Assembly (NCBI RefSeq): GCF_017488845.2
Contig: NZ_CP083370.1
Coordinates: 1,984,001-2,048,000, forward strand
Length of the DNA: 64,000 bases
From: Ensifer canadensis
Lineage (GTDB): Bacteria > Pseudomonadota > Alphaproteobacteria > Rhizobiales > Rhizobiaceae
Direction of reading: 5' to 3'
A model generated the notes under the pieces. The model searched no databases. It saw only the letters and a program-made list of their open reading frames with translations, and had not been told where the DNA came from. The position numbers and the translations under genes are program-made. This document shows, one piece after another, positions 10,715-19,630 of this stretch (the stretch's first letter is position 1; each line of letters opens with the position of its first letter).

Positions 10715-11485
10715 TTACTCAAACTTCTCCGTGCTATCCGCCTTGCCCTTGACCCAATATCCCGATGCCTTGATCCAGGAGAGCGGATAGCCACGTTCCT
10801 CGGTGAGATGCGCGCGGATCGCCCGCGTCACCGAGGCTTCGGCCGCGACCCAGACGAAAGTGTTGGGCTCGATGACGACAGAGCTAAGGATGGCGAGAAG
10901 CGCCGAGGCGTCGGTCGCCTGATGCAAGGGGCGATAGACCCAGTGGCACGTCAGGTCGGCCTTCGTCTCGAACGCCTGTTGCTCGGCAGCGTCAGCGACG
11001 GCGGCAATGCTGGTGATACGGGCGCCGGCAGTGGCCTCCTCGATCCGCCGACCGATCGCCGGCAGCGCTGTCTCGTCGCCGATCAGCAGCCAGCGCTCGA
11101 CGTTGGAAATAACCGCCGAGCCGCGTGGGCCGCCGACGCTCAAGCCATCGCCCGGGCGCGCGTTCATTGCCCACTCCGTGATCGGCCCGGCCTCGTGCAG
11201 CGCGAAATCAAGCACCAGCGTGCGGGCGGCGGCATCGTAGCGGCGCGGCGTATAGTCCCGCCGCTCCTCCGTGCCCTCGGCTGAAGGCACCAGGATCTTG
11301 ACGTGATCATCGGCGCCAAGGCTGACGAAATCGGCAAGGTCATCGCCAGAGAGCGTGATGCGCAGCATGCCGGGCGTGATCCGCTCGACATCGGTAACAG
11401 TGAGCGTGCGTCGCTTGAGATCGTGACGCACACGCTCGATCCTTGGGGTGGAAGCACTGTGGAAAGAGGGTTGGCTGTTGTCCAT
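10715..11485 (-). CDS. Siderophore-interacting protein (FAD/NAD(P)H ferric reductase)
   Basis: Member of the siderophore-interacting protein family, 256 residues, cytosolic. It probably reduces ferric siderophore with NAD(P)H to release iron. The N-terminal FAD-binding barrel is shown by RRDYTPRRYDAAARTLVLDF (Arg-x-Tyr-Thr motif), followed by GPITEWAMNARPGDGLSVGG. The C-terminal half is the nucleotide-binding part, ending with the family's SWIKASGYWVKGK. ATG 11485 is chosen for GAGGATACAG upstream; an earlier in-frame start at 11527 has none. No linked siderophore transporter is visible. Confidence 0.88.
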   Translation of the reverse strand: MDNSQPSFHSASTPRIERVRHDLKRRTLTVTDVERITPGMLRITLSGDDLADFVSLGADDHVKILVPSAEGTEERRDYTPRRYDAAARTLVLDFALHEAGPITEWAMNARPGDGLSVGGPRGSAVISNVERWLLIGDETALPAIGRRIEEATAGARITSIAAVADAAEQQAFETKADLTCHWVYRPLHQATDASALLAILSSVVIEPNTFVWVAAEASVTRAIRAHLTEERGYPLSWIKASGYWVKGKADSTEKFE

Positions 11486-11683
11486 CTGTATCCTCTGGGG
11501 GCTCGCAAATCTCGATCCGCAGGACACAGTCGCGCAGATCGAAACATGAGAGCCGTTCGATCATACGCGTTGAGTGACGTTAACGCTTACGTGGCCGGAC
11601 AGCGCCCGACCATTTCGCCCGTTGTAGCCGACATGCCGCCCTTCTGCAACGCGTTCTGAACGCGCTACCAAGAGCGACAGCGC

Positions 11684-11789
11684 CTCTAGAGCGTTCGGAC
11701 CAAACGGCGTCGCCGAAACGCTCTATCTGTTTGTTTTTGCGCATTTCCCGACGGAAAACCGCTTCGCACTTTTCCTGGAAAGGCTCTAT
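11684..11789 (-). repeat. Mosaic repeat, family C copy 1
   Basis: Contains GAAACGCTCTATCTGTTTGT, a cGACGGAAAACCGCTTCGCA block and TTTTCCTGGAAAGGCTCTA. The same three blocks recur at 26523-26608. Its end supplies the TAG stop codon (complement of CTA, 11786-11788) of the DUF1254 gene. Confidence 0.75.
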
Positions 11790-13261
11790 CCCGCCTTGTC
11801 GACCGCCGGCGGCGTCCATGTGCCGTCGACAACCGTCGGCTTTGGCCAGTAGGCGCGGATGTAGAGCGAGAAATCCCCGTCCTCCGGCGCCGGCAGCCAG
11901 TTGTCGCGAAGGTCCTCCTTCGGCGGCTCGGACTGGACGTAGATCGTCAATGATCCATCGGCATTGTATTTCAGTGACTTGTTCTTGGTGCCGAGAGAAT
12001 AGCGCTTGATATCGTTCGGCTCGAAGAAGTGGTGCTCGTTGTAGAGCGTCAACGACCAGAATCCATTGACCGCAGGTGCTTCGCCCTTGGCAAAGGTCAC
12101 GGTGTAGCTGTTCTTGCCGTTCAGGCGTGCGCTCGCCTGATCGAGATCCTGGTAGAAATACTTGGTCTCGGATGGCGCGTTGACGAAGATGTTCGACTTG
12201 GCGACGGCCGTACGGGTGTAATAGTCCGTGCCGAACGCCGCGTTGTTCGACGTCGTCGTCCAATTGTGCGTCAAGGGCAGGCCGTAGTTGCGGAACTGGA
12301 ACAGCGGCTTGACCAGCCGCTCCTCTGCCTCCACAGCCGCCTCGTCCACCGCTTTGCGAATAGCCGGGTCGGCCTTGGCCGCTTCAGCGACCGCAAGCAC
12401 CTGGGCGTAGCGCGCCTCTTCGCCCGGCAAGGGCGGCGCATCGGCGAGAACCAGCGGCAACTCGTCGATGAATTTCTCCGGCACCACCCATTGCGTTTCC
12501 GCCGATCCGTCACCGGAGGCCGGCACCTTCTTGACCGTGCTCCAGTCGACCGACTTCATCGTGCCGTCGAATTCCGACAACGGATAGAGCGTGATGCCCT
12601 TCAGCACCTCCTGGATGGCTGCCTTGTCCTCAGGCGTATCGTCCTGGAAGACGCGCGGAATGACGTTGGCGGTGTTGGTCGAGGCGCGGAAAACCTTGGT
12701 GATGCCCTTGGGAACCTCCCCCTGCCAGTTCGGCCCGACGAGCAGGTAGAATCCCGGCTGCGTGCCATACATCTTGCCGAGCTGGGCAAAGCTGTCGGTC
12801 CTGAGGTCGACGACCTGATAGACCCAGAAGCGATCCTTGAAGTCTGGGACCTGAATGACAACCGGCGATTGGTCGAGCCCCAGCAGCCCTGCGCCATAGA
12901 CCACGTCCTGGTTCGGGCAGGCCACCAGCCGCTCATCCGGCTCGATATAGTCCGTCAGCATCGTCAGGCTGTTGATCGGCGCCATCGGGGCGGCACCGGA
13001 ATAGATCCGCTGCGGAATCTTGGAAAAGGCCAGCCGCCGATTGAACATGTTGACCATCGGCCATGCCCAGAAATAGGCATCGCTGACGACGAGCTTTGCA
13101 TAGTCGGCGGTGATCCGCGTGCCTGAAACCGGGCCGGCGGGCATGGAGGTGGCCCAGGCGGGCGAGATCCGTACCGGTTCTGCCGCTGCTTGGCGAACAG
13201 CAAGGATCGCGGCAATCGCGGTCACGGCCAGGATCGGGCGATGGGTTGTGGTGGTGACCAT
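11786..13261 (-). CDS. DUF1254/DUF1214 exported protein (downstream paralogue)
   Basis: Exported protein of 491 residues with a signal peptide (residues about 1-27, cleavage after AAA). DUF1254 fills the N-terminal half (WAWPMVNMFNRR; PNQDVVYGAGLLGLD) and DUF1214 the C-terminal half (GFWSLTLYNEHHFFEPN; LRDNWLPAP). The family has no agreed function, although members are common in soil bacteria. It lies 51 bases after its paralogue at 13313-14803, so the two form an operon. Its stop codon lies in the start of a family C repeat. Confidence 0.88.
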   Translation of the reverse strand: MVTTTTHRPILAVTAIAAILAVRQAAAEPVRISPAWATSMPAGPVSGTRITADYAKLVVSDAYFWAWPMVNMFNRRLAFSKIPQRIYSGAAPMAPINSLTMLTDYIEPDERLVACPNQDVVYGAGLLGLDQSPVVIQVPDFKDRFWVYQVVDLRTDSFAQLGKMYGTQPGFYLLVGPNWQGEVPKGITKVFRASTNTANVIPRVFQDDTPEDKAAIQEVLKGITLYPLSEFDGTMKSVDWSTVKKVPASGDGSAETQWVVPEKFIDELPLVLADAPPLPGEEARYAQVLAVAEAAKADPAIRKAVDEAAVEAEERLVKPLFQFRNYGLPLTHNWTTTSNNAAFGTDYYTRTAVAKSNIFVNAPSETKYFYQDLDQASARLNGKNSYTVTFAKGEAPAVNGFWSLTLYNEHHFFEPNDIKRYSLGTKNKSLKYNADGSLTIYVQSEPPKEDLRDNWLPAPEDGDFSLYIRAYWPKPTVVDGTWTPPAVDKAG

Positions 13262-13312
13262 AAGAAATTCCCAGGGAAATGAAGCGACGGGCGCCGATTG
13301 GCAGACCGTGGA

Positions 13313-14803
13313 TTACTTGACCTTCTCCAGATCGCCGGGCTTCCAGCTCTTGTCGAAGAAGGCCTTGGTCGGGCCGTAGAGGCGCAGGATCGTGAAGAAG
13401 CCCTGGTCGGGAATCGTGGCGATCCAGTTCTTCCCCTCACCCGGCGACTTCGGCCCGAAATAGATATCGGTCGAGCCGTCGGCATTCTGGACCGGCTTGT
13501 CCATGGTGTTGAGCGAGGGGAACGGCTGGCCGTTGTCAAGGCCCGATCCGGTGACCGGATCGTAGACCGTCACCGACCAGAAGATCTTGGCCGGGATATC
13601 CTTGGGCAGGGTCAGCTTGTAGTTCACGTCGCCCGAGAGATAGTCGCCGTCGGCGTCCCTGAAGGCATTGGGATATTTGGCGCCGACATTCTCCATGTTG
13701 ATCGCCATGCCCGGGCTGGTCGAATAGGCATAGGTGAAGAAGCTGGAGCGGGCATCAAGCTGGTTGTAGCTGTCGGCGGTGAAATCGGCATTGGTCGAAA
13801 ACGGGTTCAGCCACTGTCGGTCCTCGTAATATCTCAACGAGGTCGGCCCATAGCCTAGGCCATGCGCCATGCGCGAGGCGGTCTTGGCCGCATCGTCGAG
13901 CAGCTTGCGCATCTCTTCGTCGGGCGCAAACGCCTGCCCCTTGATGATGCCGAGATCGGCGGCCATGCCGCGCATCTCGAAATCCTTGGGGTCGACATAT
14001 TCGTGCTCGACGAAGCGCGCCAGCATGTCGAAGGCCGCGCCATCCTGCGGATAGAGCATGTTGACCGCCACGCCTGAGGCATCGGGGAACTCCATCTTCT
14101 TCGCCGTCGCCTCCTTGCCGAGCGGATAGATGCGGGTCTGTTCCATCACCTTCACCGGCTCTTCCAGTTGCTTCGGGTCCTTGAAGAAGCCGCGCCAGAA
14201 GACGAAGACGCCATAGGTTCCGGAGCGATAGGTGAAGTAGCCGTCGGGAATTCCGCCCTCATAGTCCGGCGGCAGGATCAGATACTTTCCGCCCTTGCCC
14301 TGGTCCGGTCCGGGCAGCCCGACATCACCCGCCCATTTGCGTCCGCCGATCTCGCCTTCAGACGGGATCGGCCGCTGGAAGAAATCGTCGAGGATCCCCT
14401 GAAGTCCGGGCGGAACCTCGATCACCATCGGCCCGTCTTGCTTGAGGTCGAGATAGCCGAGCCCATAGATCACATCGGAATTGGGCGTGGTGATCAGCGT
14501 CTTGGCATCAAGCCGCTTCTTGAAGATCGGCAGGACATTGTAGCCTTTGCCGAATTTGGCCTCCGAGCCTTCCTTCATGCCGTACATGTTGAGCGCCGGC
14601 AGCGCCCAGAGATAGGTCTGCACCGCCCGCTGGAAGATCAACTCTTTCTGCAGCGCGGTGACGCTGTCCGGCGACAGATATCCCTTGGTGTAGGGCGCGC
14701 GCGCCAGATCGCGCGCGTCGGCAGCGACAGTGGTTGAGGTCATCGTCGAAAGGGCGAGAAGGCCCGCAGTCAGGCCAGTAGCTAGAATAGTGTATCGTGG
14801 CAT
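13313..14803 (-). CDS. DUF1254/DUF1214 exported protein (upstream paralogue)
   Basis: Exported protein of 496 residues, signal peptide about residues 1-28 (MPRYTILATGLTAGLLALST). DUF1254 region: YLWALPALNMYGMKEGSEAK and NSDVIYGLGYLDLKQDGP. DUF1214 region: IFWSVTVYDPVTGSGLDNGQ and GEGKNWIATIPDQGFF. It is the first gene of a two-gene operon with a divergent paralogue; the pair are clearly different in sequence, so the duplication is old or the two were acquired separately. Function unknown. Confidence 0.88.
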   Translation of the reverse strand: MPRYTILATGLTAGLLALSTMTSTTVAADARDLARAPYTKGYLSPDSVTALQKELIFQRAVQTYLWALPALNMYGMKEGSEAKFGKGYNVLPIFKKRLDAKTLITTPNSDVIYGLGYLDLKQDGPMVIEVPPGLQGILDDFFQRPIPSEGEIGGRKWAGDVGLPGPDQGKGGKYLILPPDYEGGIPDGYFTYRSGTYGVFVFWRGFFKDPKQLEEPVKVMEQTRIYPLGKEATAKKMEFPDASGVAVNMLYPQDGAAFDMLARFVEHEYVDPKDFEMRGMAADLGIIKGQAFAPDEEMRKLLDDAAKTASRMAHGLGYGPTSLRYYEDRQWLNPFSTNADFTADSYNQLDARSSFFTYAYSTSPGMAINMENVGAKYPNAFRDADGDYLSGDVNYKLTLPKDIPAKIFWSVTVYDPVTGSGLDNGQPFPSLNTMDKPVQNADGSTDIYFGPKSPGEGKNWIATIPDQGFFTILRLYGPTKAFFDKSWKPGDLEKVK

Positions 14804-15085
14804 CGTCCGCTCCTGGAATGCTCGATCACAAGATCACATCGATGGAGATGACAGAAGAACGTAACAGTTACGATGGCGGCGTAACGACAGATTCAGGGCG
14901 GGCGGGGCCAATCGCGGCCAGCCAAAGCGTGTCCCGCTAAACAGCATTCCTGTGCCGTCACCAGCCCGGCCGTTTCCGCTCCGCTCAAAGCGGAAGAGAC
15001 ACCACAAAGCTCAGCAAATTCAGGCGGGATTGCTGACAAGCCATGCATTGTCCTCGACAGATCGCTGGGACGGCCTAGCGAGGAA
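14804..15085. other. Upstream region of the DUF1254 pair
   Basis: No gene seen. It contains the promoter region of the DUF1254/1214 operon; an AACGTAACAGTTACGATGGC stretch at 14861-14880 has the small palindrome GTAACAGTTAC that could be a regulatory site. The rest, up to the repeat at 15086, shows nothing recognisable. Confidence 0.4.
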
Positions 15086-15212
15086 CCCTCACTCCTGTGC
15101 TTGTCACAGGAGTCCAGTCAGTCCAAGTCCTTGGACGGAAAGGTCTTTCGATCCGACAGACGTCGGATCGCTGGATCCCCGTCACAAGGGCGAGGATGAG
15201 GAAGAGTGAGGG
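15086..15212. repeat. Inverted repeat element, family E copy 2
   Basis: Second copy of the element at 2712-2827: CCCTCACTCCTGTG at the left, internal GTCCTTGGACGGAAAGGTC and TCGGATCGCTGGATCCCCGT, inverted end GAGTGAGGG at the right. The order of internal blocks is the same as in copy 1 although the end sequences differ. Confidence 0.65.
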
Positions 15213-15227
15213 GCTCTTCCCATCAAA

Positions 15228-15268
15228 TCAAAAAAGGCGCGCCCGTTTCCGCGGACGCGCCTCTCTAG
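15228..15268 (-). terminator. Intrinsic terminator of the aminotransferase gene
   Basis: Read on the minus strand: stem AGGCGCGTCCG / CGGGCGCGCCT around GGAAA, followed by TTTTTTG. It lies about 20-60 bases after the aminotransferase stop codon. Confidence 0.8.
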
Positions 15269-15288
15269 GAGAAACCGGGTGGCTACCG

Positions 15289-16518
15289 TCAGGCCGCCAG
15301 TGCCGCGGCTTCGCCGCGCACGAGATCGCTGAGACGGCGGATGCCCTCTTCGATCATCTTGTCGTTGGCGCAGGAGAAGGAAACGCGCAGCGTGTTCTCG
15401 CCCGAACCGTCGGCAAAGAAGGCGCGGCCGGGCACGAAGGCGACCTTGGCCGTCTCCAGCGATTTCGCCAGAAGCGCCGTTCCGTCCATGCCCTTGGGCA
15501 GCGTCACCCAGACGAACATGCCGCCTTCCGGCTTGGTCCAGGTCACGCCATCGGGCATGTACTTTTCAAGGGCTGCCAGCATGGCGCTGCGGCGGTGCTT
15601 GTAGACCCTGTGGATCTTGGCGACCTGCGCGTCGAAACCACGCTCGGCAACCGTGCAGATCGCCATCTGGTTGATGGTCGAGGAATGCAGGTCGGCCGCC
15701 TGCTTCAAGAGAACGAGCTTGCGGATCACCGTTTCCGAGGCGCAGACCCAGCCGACGCGCAGACCCGGCGCCAGCGTCTTGGAGAACGAACCGCAATAGA
15801 CGGTGCGGGTGTGGTTGATGTCGCCCTTGCGGGCGATTTCCAACGCCAGGATCGGCGGGATCGCCTCGCCGTCGTAGCGCAGCGACTGGTAGGCGGCGTC
15901 TTCGATAACGGCAATGTCGAGCTCTTCGGCAAGGTCGAGCACCCGTTCGCGCCCTGCCCGGTCCACCGTCTCGCCCGTCGGGTTGGAGAAGTCGGCCGAG
16001 AGATAGGCGAACTTGACGCGGCCGCCGGCGGCTTTCGCGGCCTCGGCATAGGCCGCAGGCGTGCGGTTGCCGCCCGGGTTCAGCTGGTCATAATGCGGCT
16101 CATAGGCGTTGAACGCCTGCAGCGCGCCGAGATACGTCGGCCAGGTCACGAGCGCCGTGTCGTTGGGCGACAGGAACAGCTTGCCGATATAGTCGAGGCC
16201 CTGCTGCGAACCCGAGGTGATGAAAATGTTGTCGACACCGGCTGGAATGCCGATCTTTTCCATCTGCTTGGCGAGCCATTCACGCAGCGGCTTGTAGCCT
16301 TCGCTGACGGAATACTGCAGCGCAGCGCTGACGGCGGGGCCGGAGAAGATCTCCGCATATGCGTCCTTAAACTCCACATCCGGAAACAGCTCGGGATCGG
16401 GAATGCCACCGGCAAACGAGATGATGTCGGGGCGGTCGAGCAGTTTCAACAGTTCGCGGATTTCCGAGGCGCGCATCCTGCTGGCGCGCGTCGCGAATAT
16501 ATGGTCCCAGTCGAGCAT
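15289..16518 (-). CDS. PLP-dependent aminotransferase (2-aminoadipate transaminase-like)
   Basis: Fold-type I aminotransferase of 409 residues, close in motif to the LysN/2-aminoadipate and aromatic/branched-chain group. PLP-site residues are visible: Lys247 in SGFSKTLAPGLRVGW-type context (YCGSFSKTLAPG), Asp207 and Tyr210 in VIEDAAYQSL, Asn179-Pro180 in DFSNPTGE and Arg254. Start MLDWDHIFATRASRMRASEI is typical of the family. A stand-alone gene with its own terminator; the upstream 100 bases hold two short perfect palindromes that may be operators. Substrate specificity cannot be told from sequence. Confidence 0.9.
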   Translation of the reverse strand: MLDWDHIFATRASRMRASEIRELLKLLDRPDIISFAGGIPDPELFPDVEFKDAYAEIFSGPAVSAALQYSVSEGYKPLREWLAKQMEKIGIPAGVDNIFITSGSQQGLDYIGKLFLSPNDTALVTWPTYLGALQAFNAYEPHYDQLNPGGNRTPAAYAEAAKAAGGRVKFAYLSADFSNPTGETVDRAGRERVLDLAEELDIAVIEDAAYQSLRYDGEAIPPILALEIARKGDINHTRTVYCGSFSKTLAPGLRVGWVCASETVIRKLVLLKQAADLHSSTINQMAICTVAERGFDAQVAKIHRVYKHRRSAMLAALEKYMPDGVTWTKPEGGMFVWVTLPKGMDGTALLAKSLETAKVAFVPGRAFFADGSGENTLRVSFSCANDKMIEEGIRRLSDLVRGEAAALAA

Positions 16519-16620
16519 TGGGTCGTTTCCTCAAGGATTATTGGAGCGGGGCAGCGCCTCCAGGCTTCGTCCCGCAATCATTCTCATTGTGCTTCGACAG
16601 GATCACGGCGGCTAATTTAT

Positions 16621-16683
16621 GTCAATGTTATTGACCTAAATCGGCTTCAATTTCTGCCTCACGCCATCTCACTTGACGTCAAT
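16621..16683. promoter_or_regulatory. Two palindromes upstream of the aminotransferase
   Basis: GTCAATGTTATTGAC at 16621-16635 (6-bp arms, 3-base spacer) and the perfect 10-bp palindrome TTGACGTCAA at 16674-16683. They lie 103-165 bases upstream of the aminotransferase start and about 170-235 bases upstream of the divergent sulfatase. The binding protein is unknown. Confidence 0.45.
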
Positions 16684-16855
16684 TGAGTGACGGAGCGTAA
16701 CCCACCGTTCCACCGAACGAGACTGGCCTTCGTAGCCCTGATGTTACTGTTACATCCTTGTCCGCCTCACGCACGGGGCGCAGACTTCCGTTCGTCCACC
16801 GATTGCAGACCCAGGCAGCATTTCCGACCCTTCAACGACGTGGAGTAAAGACGCC

Positions 16856-18481
16856 ATGAGCACGCATCCCGACGACGATCAGCAGCAGAACGGACATCCC
16901 CTTGGCGTCAGCCGGCGCAATCTTCTGCTTGCCGGCAGTGCGCTTGCGGCAGCGGCGCTGACCACGTCAGGTGGGGCGACGCCGGCCGTCGCGCAGCAAT
17001 CCGCCCAACCCGCCGCCGCAGGCGCCAAACCGAACATCCTCATGATCATGGGCGACGATATCGGCTGGTTCAACCCGAGCATCTACAACCGCGGCATGAT
17101 GGGTTACCGCACGCCCAATATCGACCGCATCGGCAATGAAGGCGCTGTCTTCACCGACTGGTATGGCGAGCAGAGCTGCACCGCCGGCCGCGCCGCCTTC
17201 ATCACCGGCCAGTCGCCGATCCGCACCGGCCTCACCAAGGTCGGCCTGCCCGGCGCCGATGTCGGCCTGCAGCCGGAGGACCCGACGGTCGCCGAATTCC
17301 TTAAGGCGCAAGGATATTCGACCGGCCAGTTCGGCAAGAACCACCTGGGCGACAAGGACGAATTCCTGCCGACCAATCATGGCTTTGACGAATTCTTCGG
17401 CAACCTCTACCATCTCAACGCCGAGGAAGAGCCTGAGAACCCCGACTATCCGAAGAGCCCCGAGTTCCGCAAACGCTTCGGCCCGCGCGGCGTCATCCAC
17501 TCCTATGCCGATGGCCGGATCGAAGACACCGGTCCCCTGACGAAGAAACGCATGGAAACGGTCGACGGCGAGTTTCTGGTCGCAGCGCTCGATTTCATCG
17601 ATCGGCAGAACAATGCCCAGAAACCGTGGTTCTGCTACTTCAACTCCACGCGCATGCACGTTAACACCCACCTGAAGCCCGAGTCCGCAGGCAAGACCGG
17701 CAAGGGCGTCTATGCCGATGGCATGGTCGAACATGATGGCATGGTCGGCGAACTCCTGAAGAAGCTCGACGATCTCGGCCTCGTCGAAAACACCATCGTC
17801 ATCTACACCACCGACAACGGCGCCGAAGTGATGACCTGGCCGGATGGCGGCAACACCCCGTTCCGCGGCGAAAAGGCGACCAATTGGGAAGGCGGCTACC
17901 GCGTGCCGACCTGCATCCGCTGGCCTGGTGTGATCAAGCCGAACACCGTCTACAACGACATGTTCTCGCACTACGATTTCATCCCGACCTTCTGCGCGGC
18001 CGCGGGAGAGCCGGATATCGTCGCCAAATGCAAGGCCGGCTACGAGGCGGGTACCAAGACCTTCAAGGTGCATCTCGACGGCAACAACCTCATGCCCTTC
18101 TTCCGCGGCGAGGTGAAGGACGGGCCGCGGCGCGAATTCCTCTATTGGAACGACGACGGCGAACTGGTCGCCGTGCGCTTCCAGGACTGGAAGGTCGTGT
18201 TCAAGGCACAGGAAAGCACCGGCATCGGCGTCTGGCGCGACGAGTTCACCACGCTCCGCGTGCCCAAGCTGTTCAACCTGAGGGCCGATCCATTCGAGCG
18301 CGGCGACGAGTCGATCGAATACGAATCCTGGTACTTCGCCCGAGCCTTCGTGGTGGTGCCGTCGCAGGCGATCGTGGCGAATTGGCTGTCGAGCTTCCAG
18401 GAGTTCCCGATCCGCCAGAAGCCGGCAAGCTTCAACCTCGACGACGTGATGAACAAGCTGTCCGCTTCCGGCAGCAAATAG
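16856..18481 (+). CDS. Arylsulfatase, Tat-exported
   Basis: Type I sulfatase of 541 residues, probably periplasmic, hydrolysing sulfate esters. A twin-arginine signal is visible (SRRNLLLAG, Arg20-Arg21, hydrophobic stretch to about residue 47). Active-site features: metal-binding Asp67-Asp68 in IMGDDIG, the formylglycine site CTAGR (Cys108 to Arg112) and TTDNGAEV for the second metal pair. CTAGR replaces the textbook CxPSR but keeps Cys and Arg and is common in this subgroup, so it should still be matured by a formylglycine-generating enzyme encoded elsewhere. ATG 16856 follows GGAGTAAAGACGCC. It is divergent from the aminotransferase. Confidence 0.92.
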   Translation: MSTHPDDDQQQNGHPLGVSRRNLLLAGSALAAAALTTSGGATPAVAQQSAQPAAAGAKPNILMIMGDDIGWFNPSIYNRGMMGYRTPNIDRIGNEGAVFTDWYGEQSCTAGRAAFITGQSPIRTGLTKVGLPGADVGLQPEDPTVAEFLKAQGYSTGQFGKNHLGDKDEFLPTNHGFDEFFGNLYHLNAEEEPENPDYPKSPEFRKRFGPRGVIHSYADGRIEDTGPLTKKRMETVDGEFLVAALDFIDRQNNAQKPWFCYFNSTRMHVNTHLKPESAGKTGKGVYADGMVEHDGMVGELLKKLDDLGLVENTIVIYTTDNGAEVMTWPDGGNTPFRGEKATNWEGGYRVPTCIRWPGVIKPNTVYNDMFSHYDFIPTFCAAAGEPDIVAKCKAGYEAGTKTFKVHLDGNNLMPFFRGEVKDGPRREFLYWNDDGELVAVRFQDWKVVFKAQESTGIGVWRDEFTTLRVPKLFNLRADPFERGDESIEYESWYFARAFVVVPSQAIVANWLSSFQEFPIRQKPASFNLDDVMNKLSASGSK

Positions 18482-18493
18482 CGCCGGGTCATG

Positions 18494-18519
18494 AGGTCCG
18501 GGCCTTCGGGTCCGGGCCT
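18494..18519 (+). terminator. Hairpin with TTCG loop after the sulfatase
   Basis: 11-base arms AGGTCCGGGCC and GGTCCGGGCCT (with G-U pairs) around a TTCG tetraloop. There is no T run, so it may protect the mRNA 3' end or help a factor-dependent terminator. Confidence 0.45.
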
Positions 18520-18537
18520 CCTGCCCTGCGAACACCG

Positions 18538-18642
18538 CTACAGCGCCGCCCGTCAAATATGACGCGCAAAGAACGCTGTAACGCTTTAAACTTGCTGCAT
18601 AATTTCATCCTTAAATCGAATCCGATTTAAGGGATTATGCAG
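18538..18642 (-). repeat. RIME-like mosaic repeat, family A copy 3
   Basis: Reverse-oriented copy: CTACAGCGCCGCCCGTCAAA at the left and GGGATTATGCAG at the right. It lies between the sulfatase and GST genes and abuts the GST stop codon (complement of TCA, 18646-18648). Confidence 0.8.
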
Positions 18643-18645
18643 CAA

Positions 18646-19278
18646 TCAGCCCGCAGCCTCGAGGCTTGCAAGAGCGTCGGCGATCCGCGGCGGCGCCTTG
18701 GCGCGCGCATACATTCGCTCGAGATAGGCCTTGAGATTGGGGAACCCGTCGATCAGCCCGACCTCATTGCCCCAGTCGATGACATAGACGGTGACGCAAT
18801 CGGCGATGCTGATGCGGTCGCCGATGACGAACGTACGCCCGTCCATGTGACGCTCGAGCACCTCAGCCATCGCCACAAACTCCTCCTTGGCAAGCGCAAT
18901 GTCCTCGGGCAGACGCTTGTCTTCGGGGTATAGGAATGTGTGCTTGGCGATCCGCCATAGCGGCTGCTCCAGCTCGGTGACGGCAAACAGCGTCCAGCGA
19001 TAGGCCTGCGCCCGCTCGTTCAAGTCGGTGGGCATCAGCCCCTTGTCGGCGTATTTCTCGGCCAGATAGAACACGATCGCGGCGGATTCCGTCAGCACCA
19101 GGTCTCCGTCGACCAGTACCGGAACCTTTCCGGCGGGGTTGAGGCGCAGAAAATCGGGGTGACGGTTTTCGCCGCCCAGCAGGTTGACCGGCACGAACTC
19201 GAAGTCCGCATCAAGCTCCTGAAGCGCCCAAAGGGCACGAAGCGAACGTGTCGGACCCAATCCATAGAGTTTCATCAT
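18646..19278 (-). CDS. Glutathione S-transferase family protein
   Basis: Glutathione transferase of 210 residues, cytosolic: thioredoxin-like N-domain (MKLYGLGPTRSLRALWALQE, LNPAGKVPVLVDGDLVLTES with the GSH-binding Glu-Ser) and an all-helical C-domain with ISIADCVTVYVI. The start is ATG 19278 or 19275; GAGGAAAG lies upstream of both. Substrate unknown. A mosaic repeat starts right after the stop codon. Confidence 0.9.
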   Translation of the reverse strand: MMKLYGLGPTRSLRALWALQELDADFEFVPVNLLGGENRHPDFLRLNPAGKVPVLVDGDLVLTESAAIVFYLAEKYADKGLMPTDLNERAQAYRWTLFAVTELEQPLWRIAKHTFLYPEDKRLPEDIALAKEEFVAMAEVLERHMDGRTFVIGDRISIADCVTVYVIDWGNEVGLIDGFPNLKAYLERMYARAKAPPRIADALASLEAAG

Positions 19279-19511
19279 CTTGGCTTTCCTCGATTTCAAT
19301 CAGCCTGCAGCGTCGCTGCACTGTCAAAACGGCGGCCCCGAATGGCTGATCTCATGTTTGCGCACATTCCCTGCATCGAATTTCACATCGGTTTTGGGCG
19401 GCTTCGCTATTTTTCTCCAAGCCCTGAGGGCGGCTTCGGATTCCCACAGTTCCATCATGTTAACACGGGAAGGATCGACGGAGTCTTCGCTGATCGACAG
19501 GTCGAGGCAGC

Positions 19512-19615
19512 CTACAGCGCCGCGCGTCTTATTAGATGCGCAAAGGTCGCTGTAGCACTTTGAATTGCCACATGTTTTTATCCTTAAATCGAATAGGTTT
19601 TAAGGAAACATGCAG
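19512..19615 (-). repeat. RIME-like mosaic repeat, family A copy 4
   Basis: Full reverse copy, CTACAGCGCCGCGCGTCTTA to GTTTTAAGGAAACATGCAG. It ends 15 bases before the GTG start of the methyltransferase, so it lies in its 5' leader region. Confidence 0.9.
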
Positions 19616-19630
19616 TAAGAGGAATACCAA

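Noticed and set aside
11547..11659. 37-codon frame upstream of the siderophore-interacting gene
   Set aside because: No ribosome site; sequence looks random and a long palindrome runs through its end.
15097..16686. 529-codon open frame on the plus strand over the aminotransferase
   Set aside because: Shadow of the clear PLP aminotransferase on the other strand; the product is Arg/Gly/Val-rich without motifs.
16967..18556. 529-codon open frame on the minus strand over the sulfatase
   Set aside because: Exact shadow of the arylsulfatase; the product has no family resemblance and arises from GC-rich codon bias.
19343..19563. Short frame before the methyltransferase
   Set aside because: Its C-terminal half is read from a family A repeat and there is no ribosome site.
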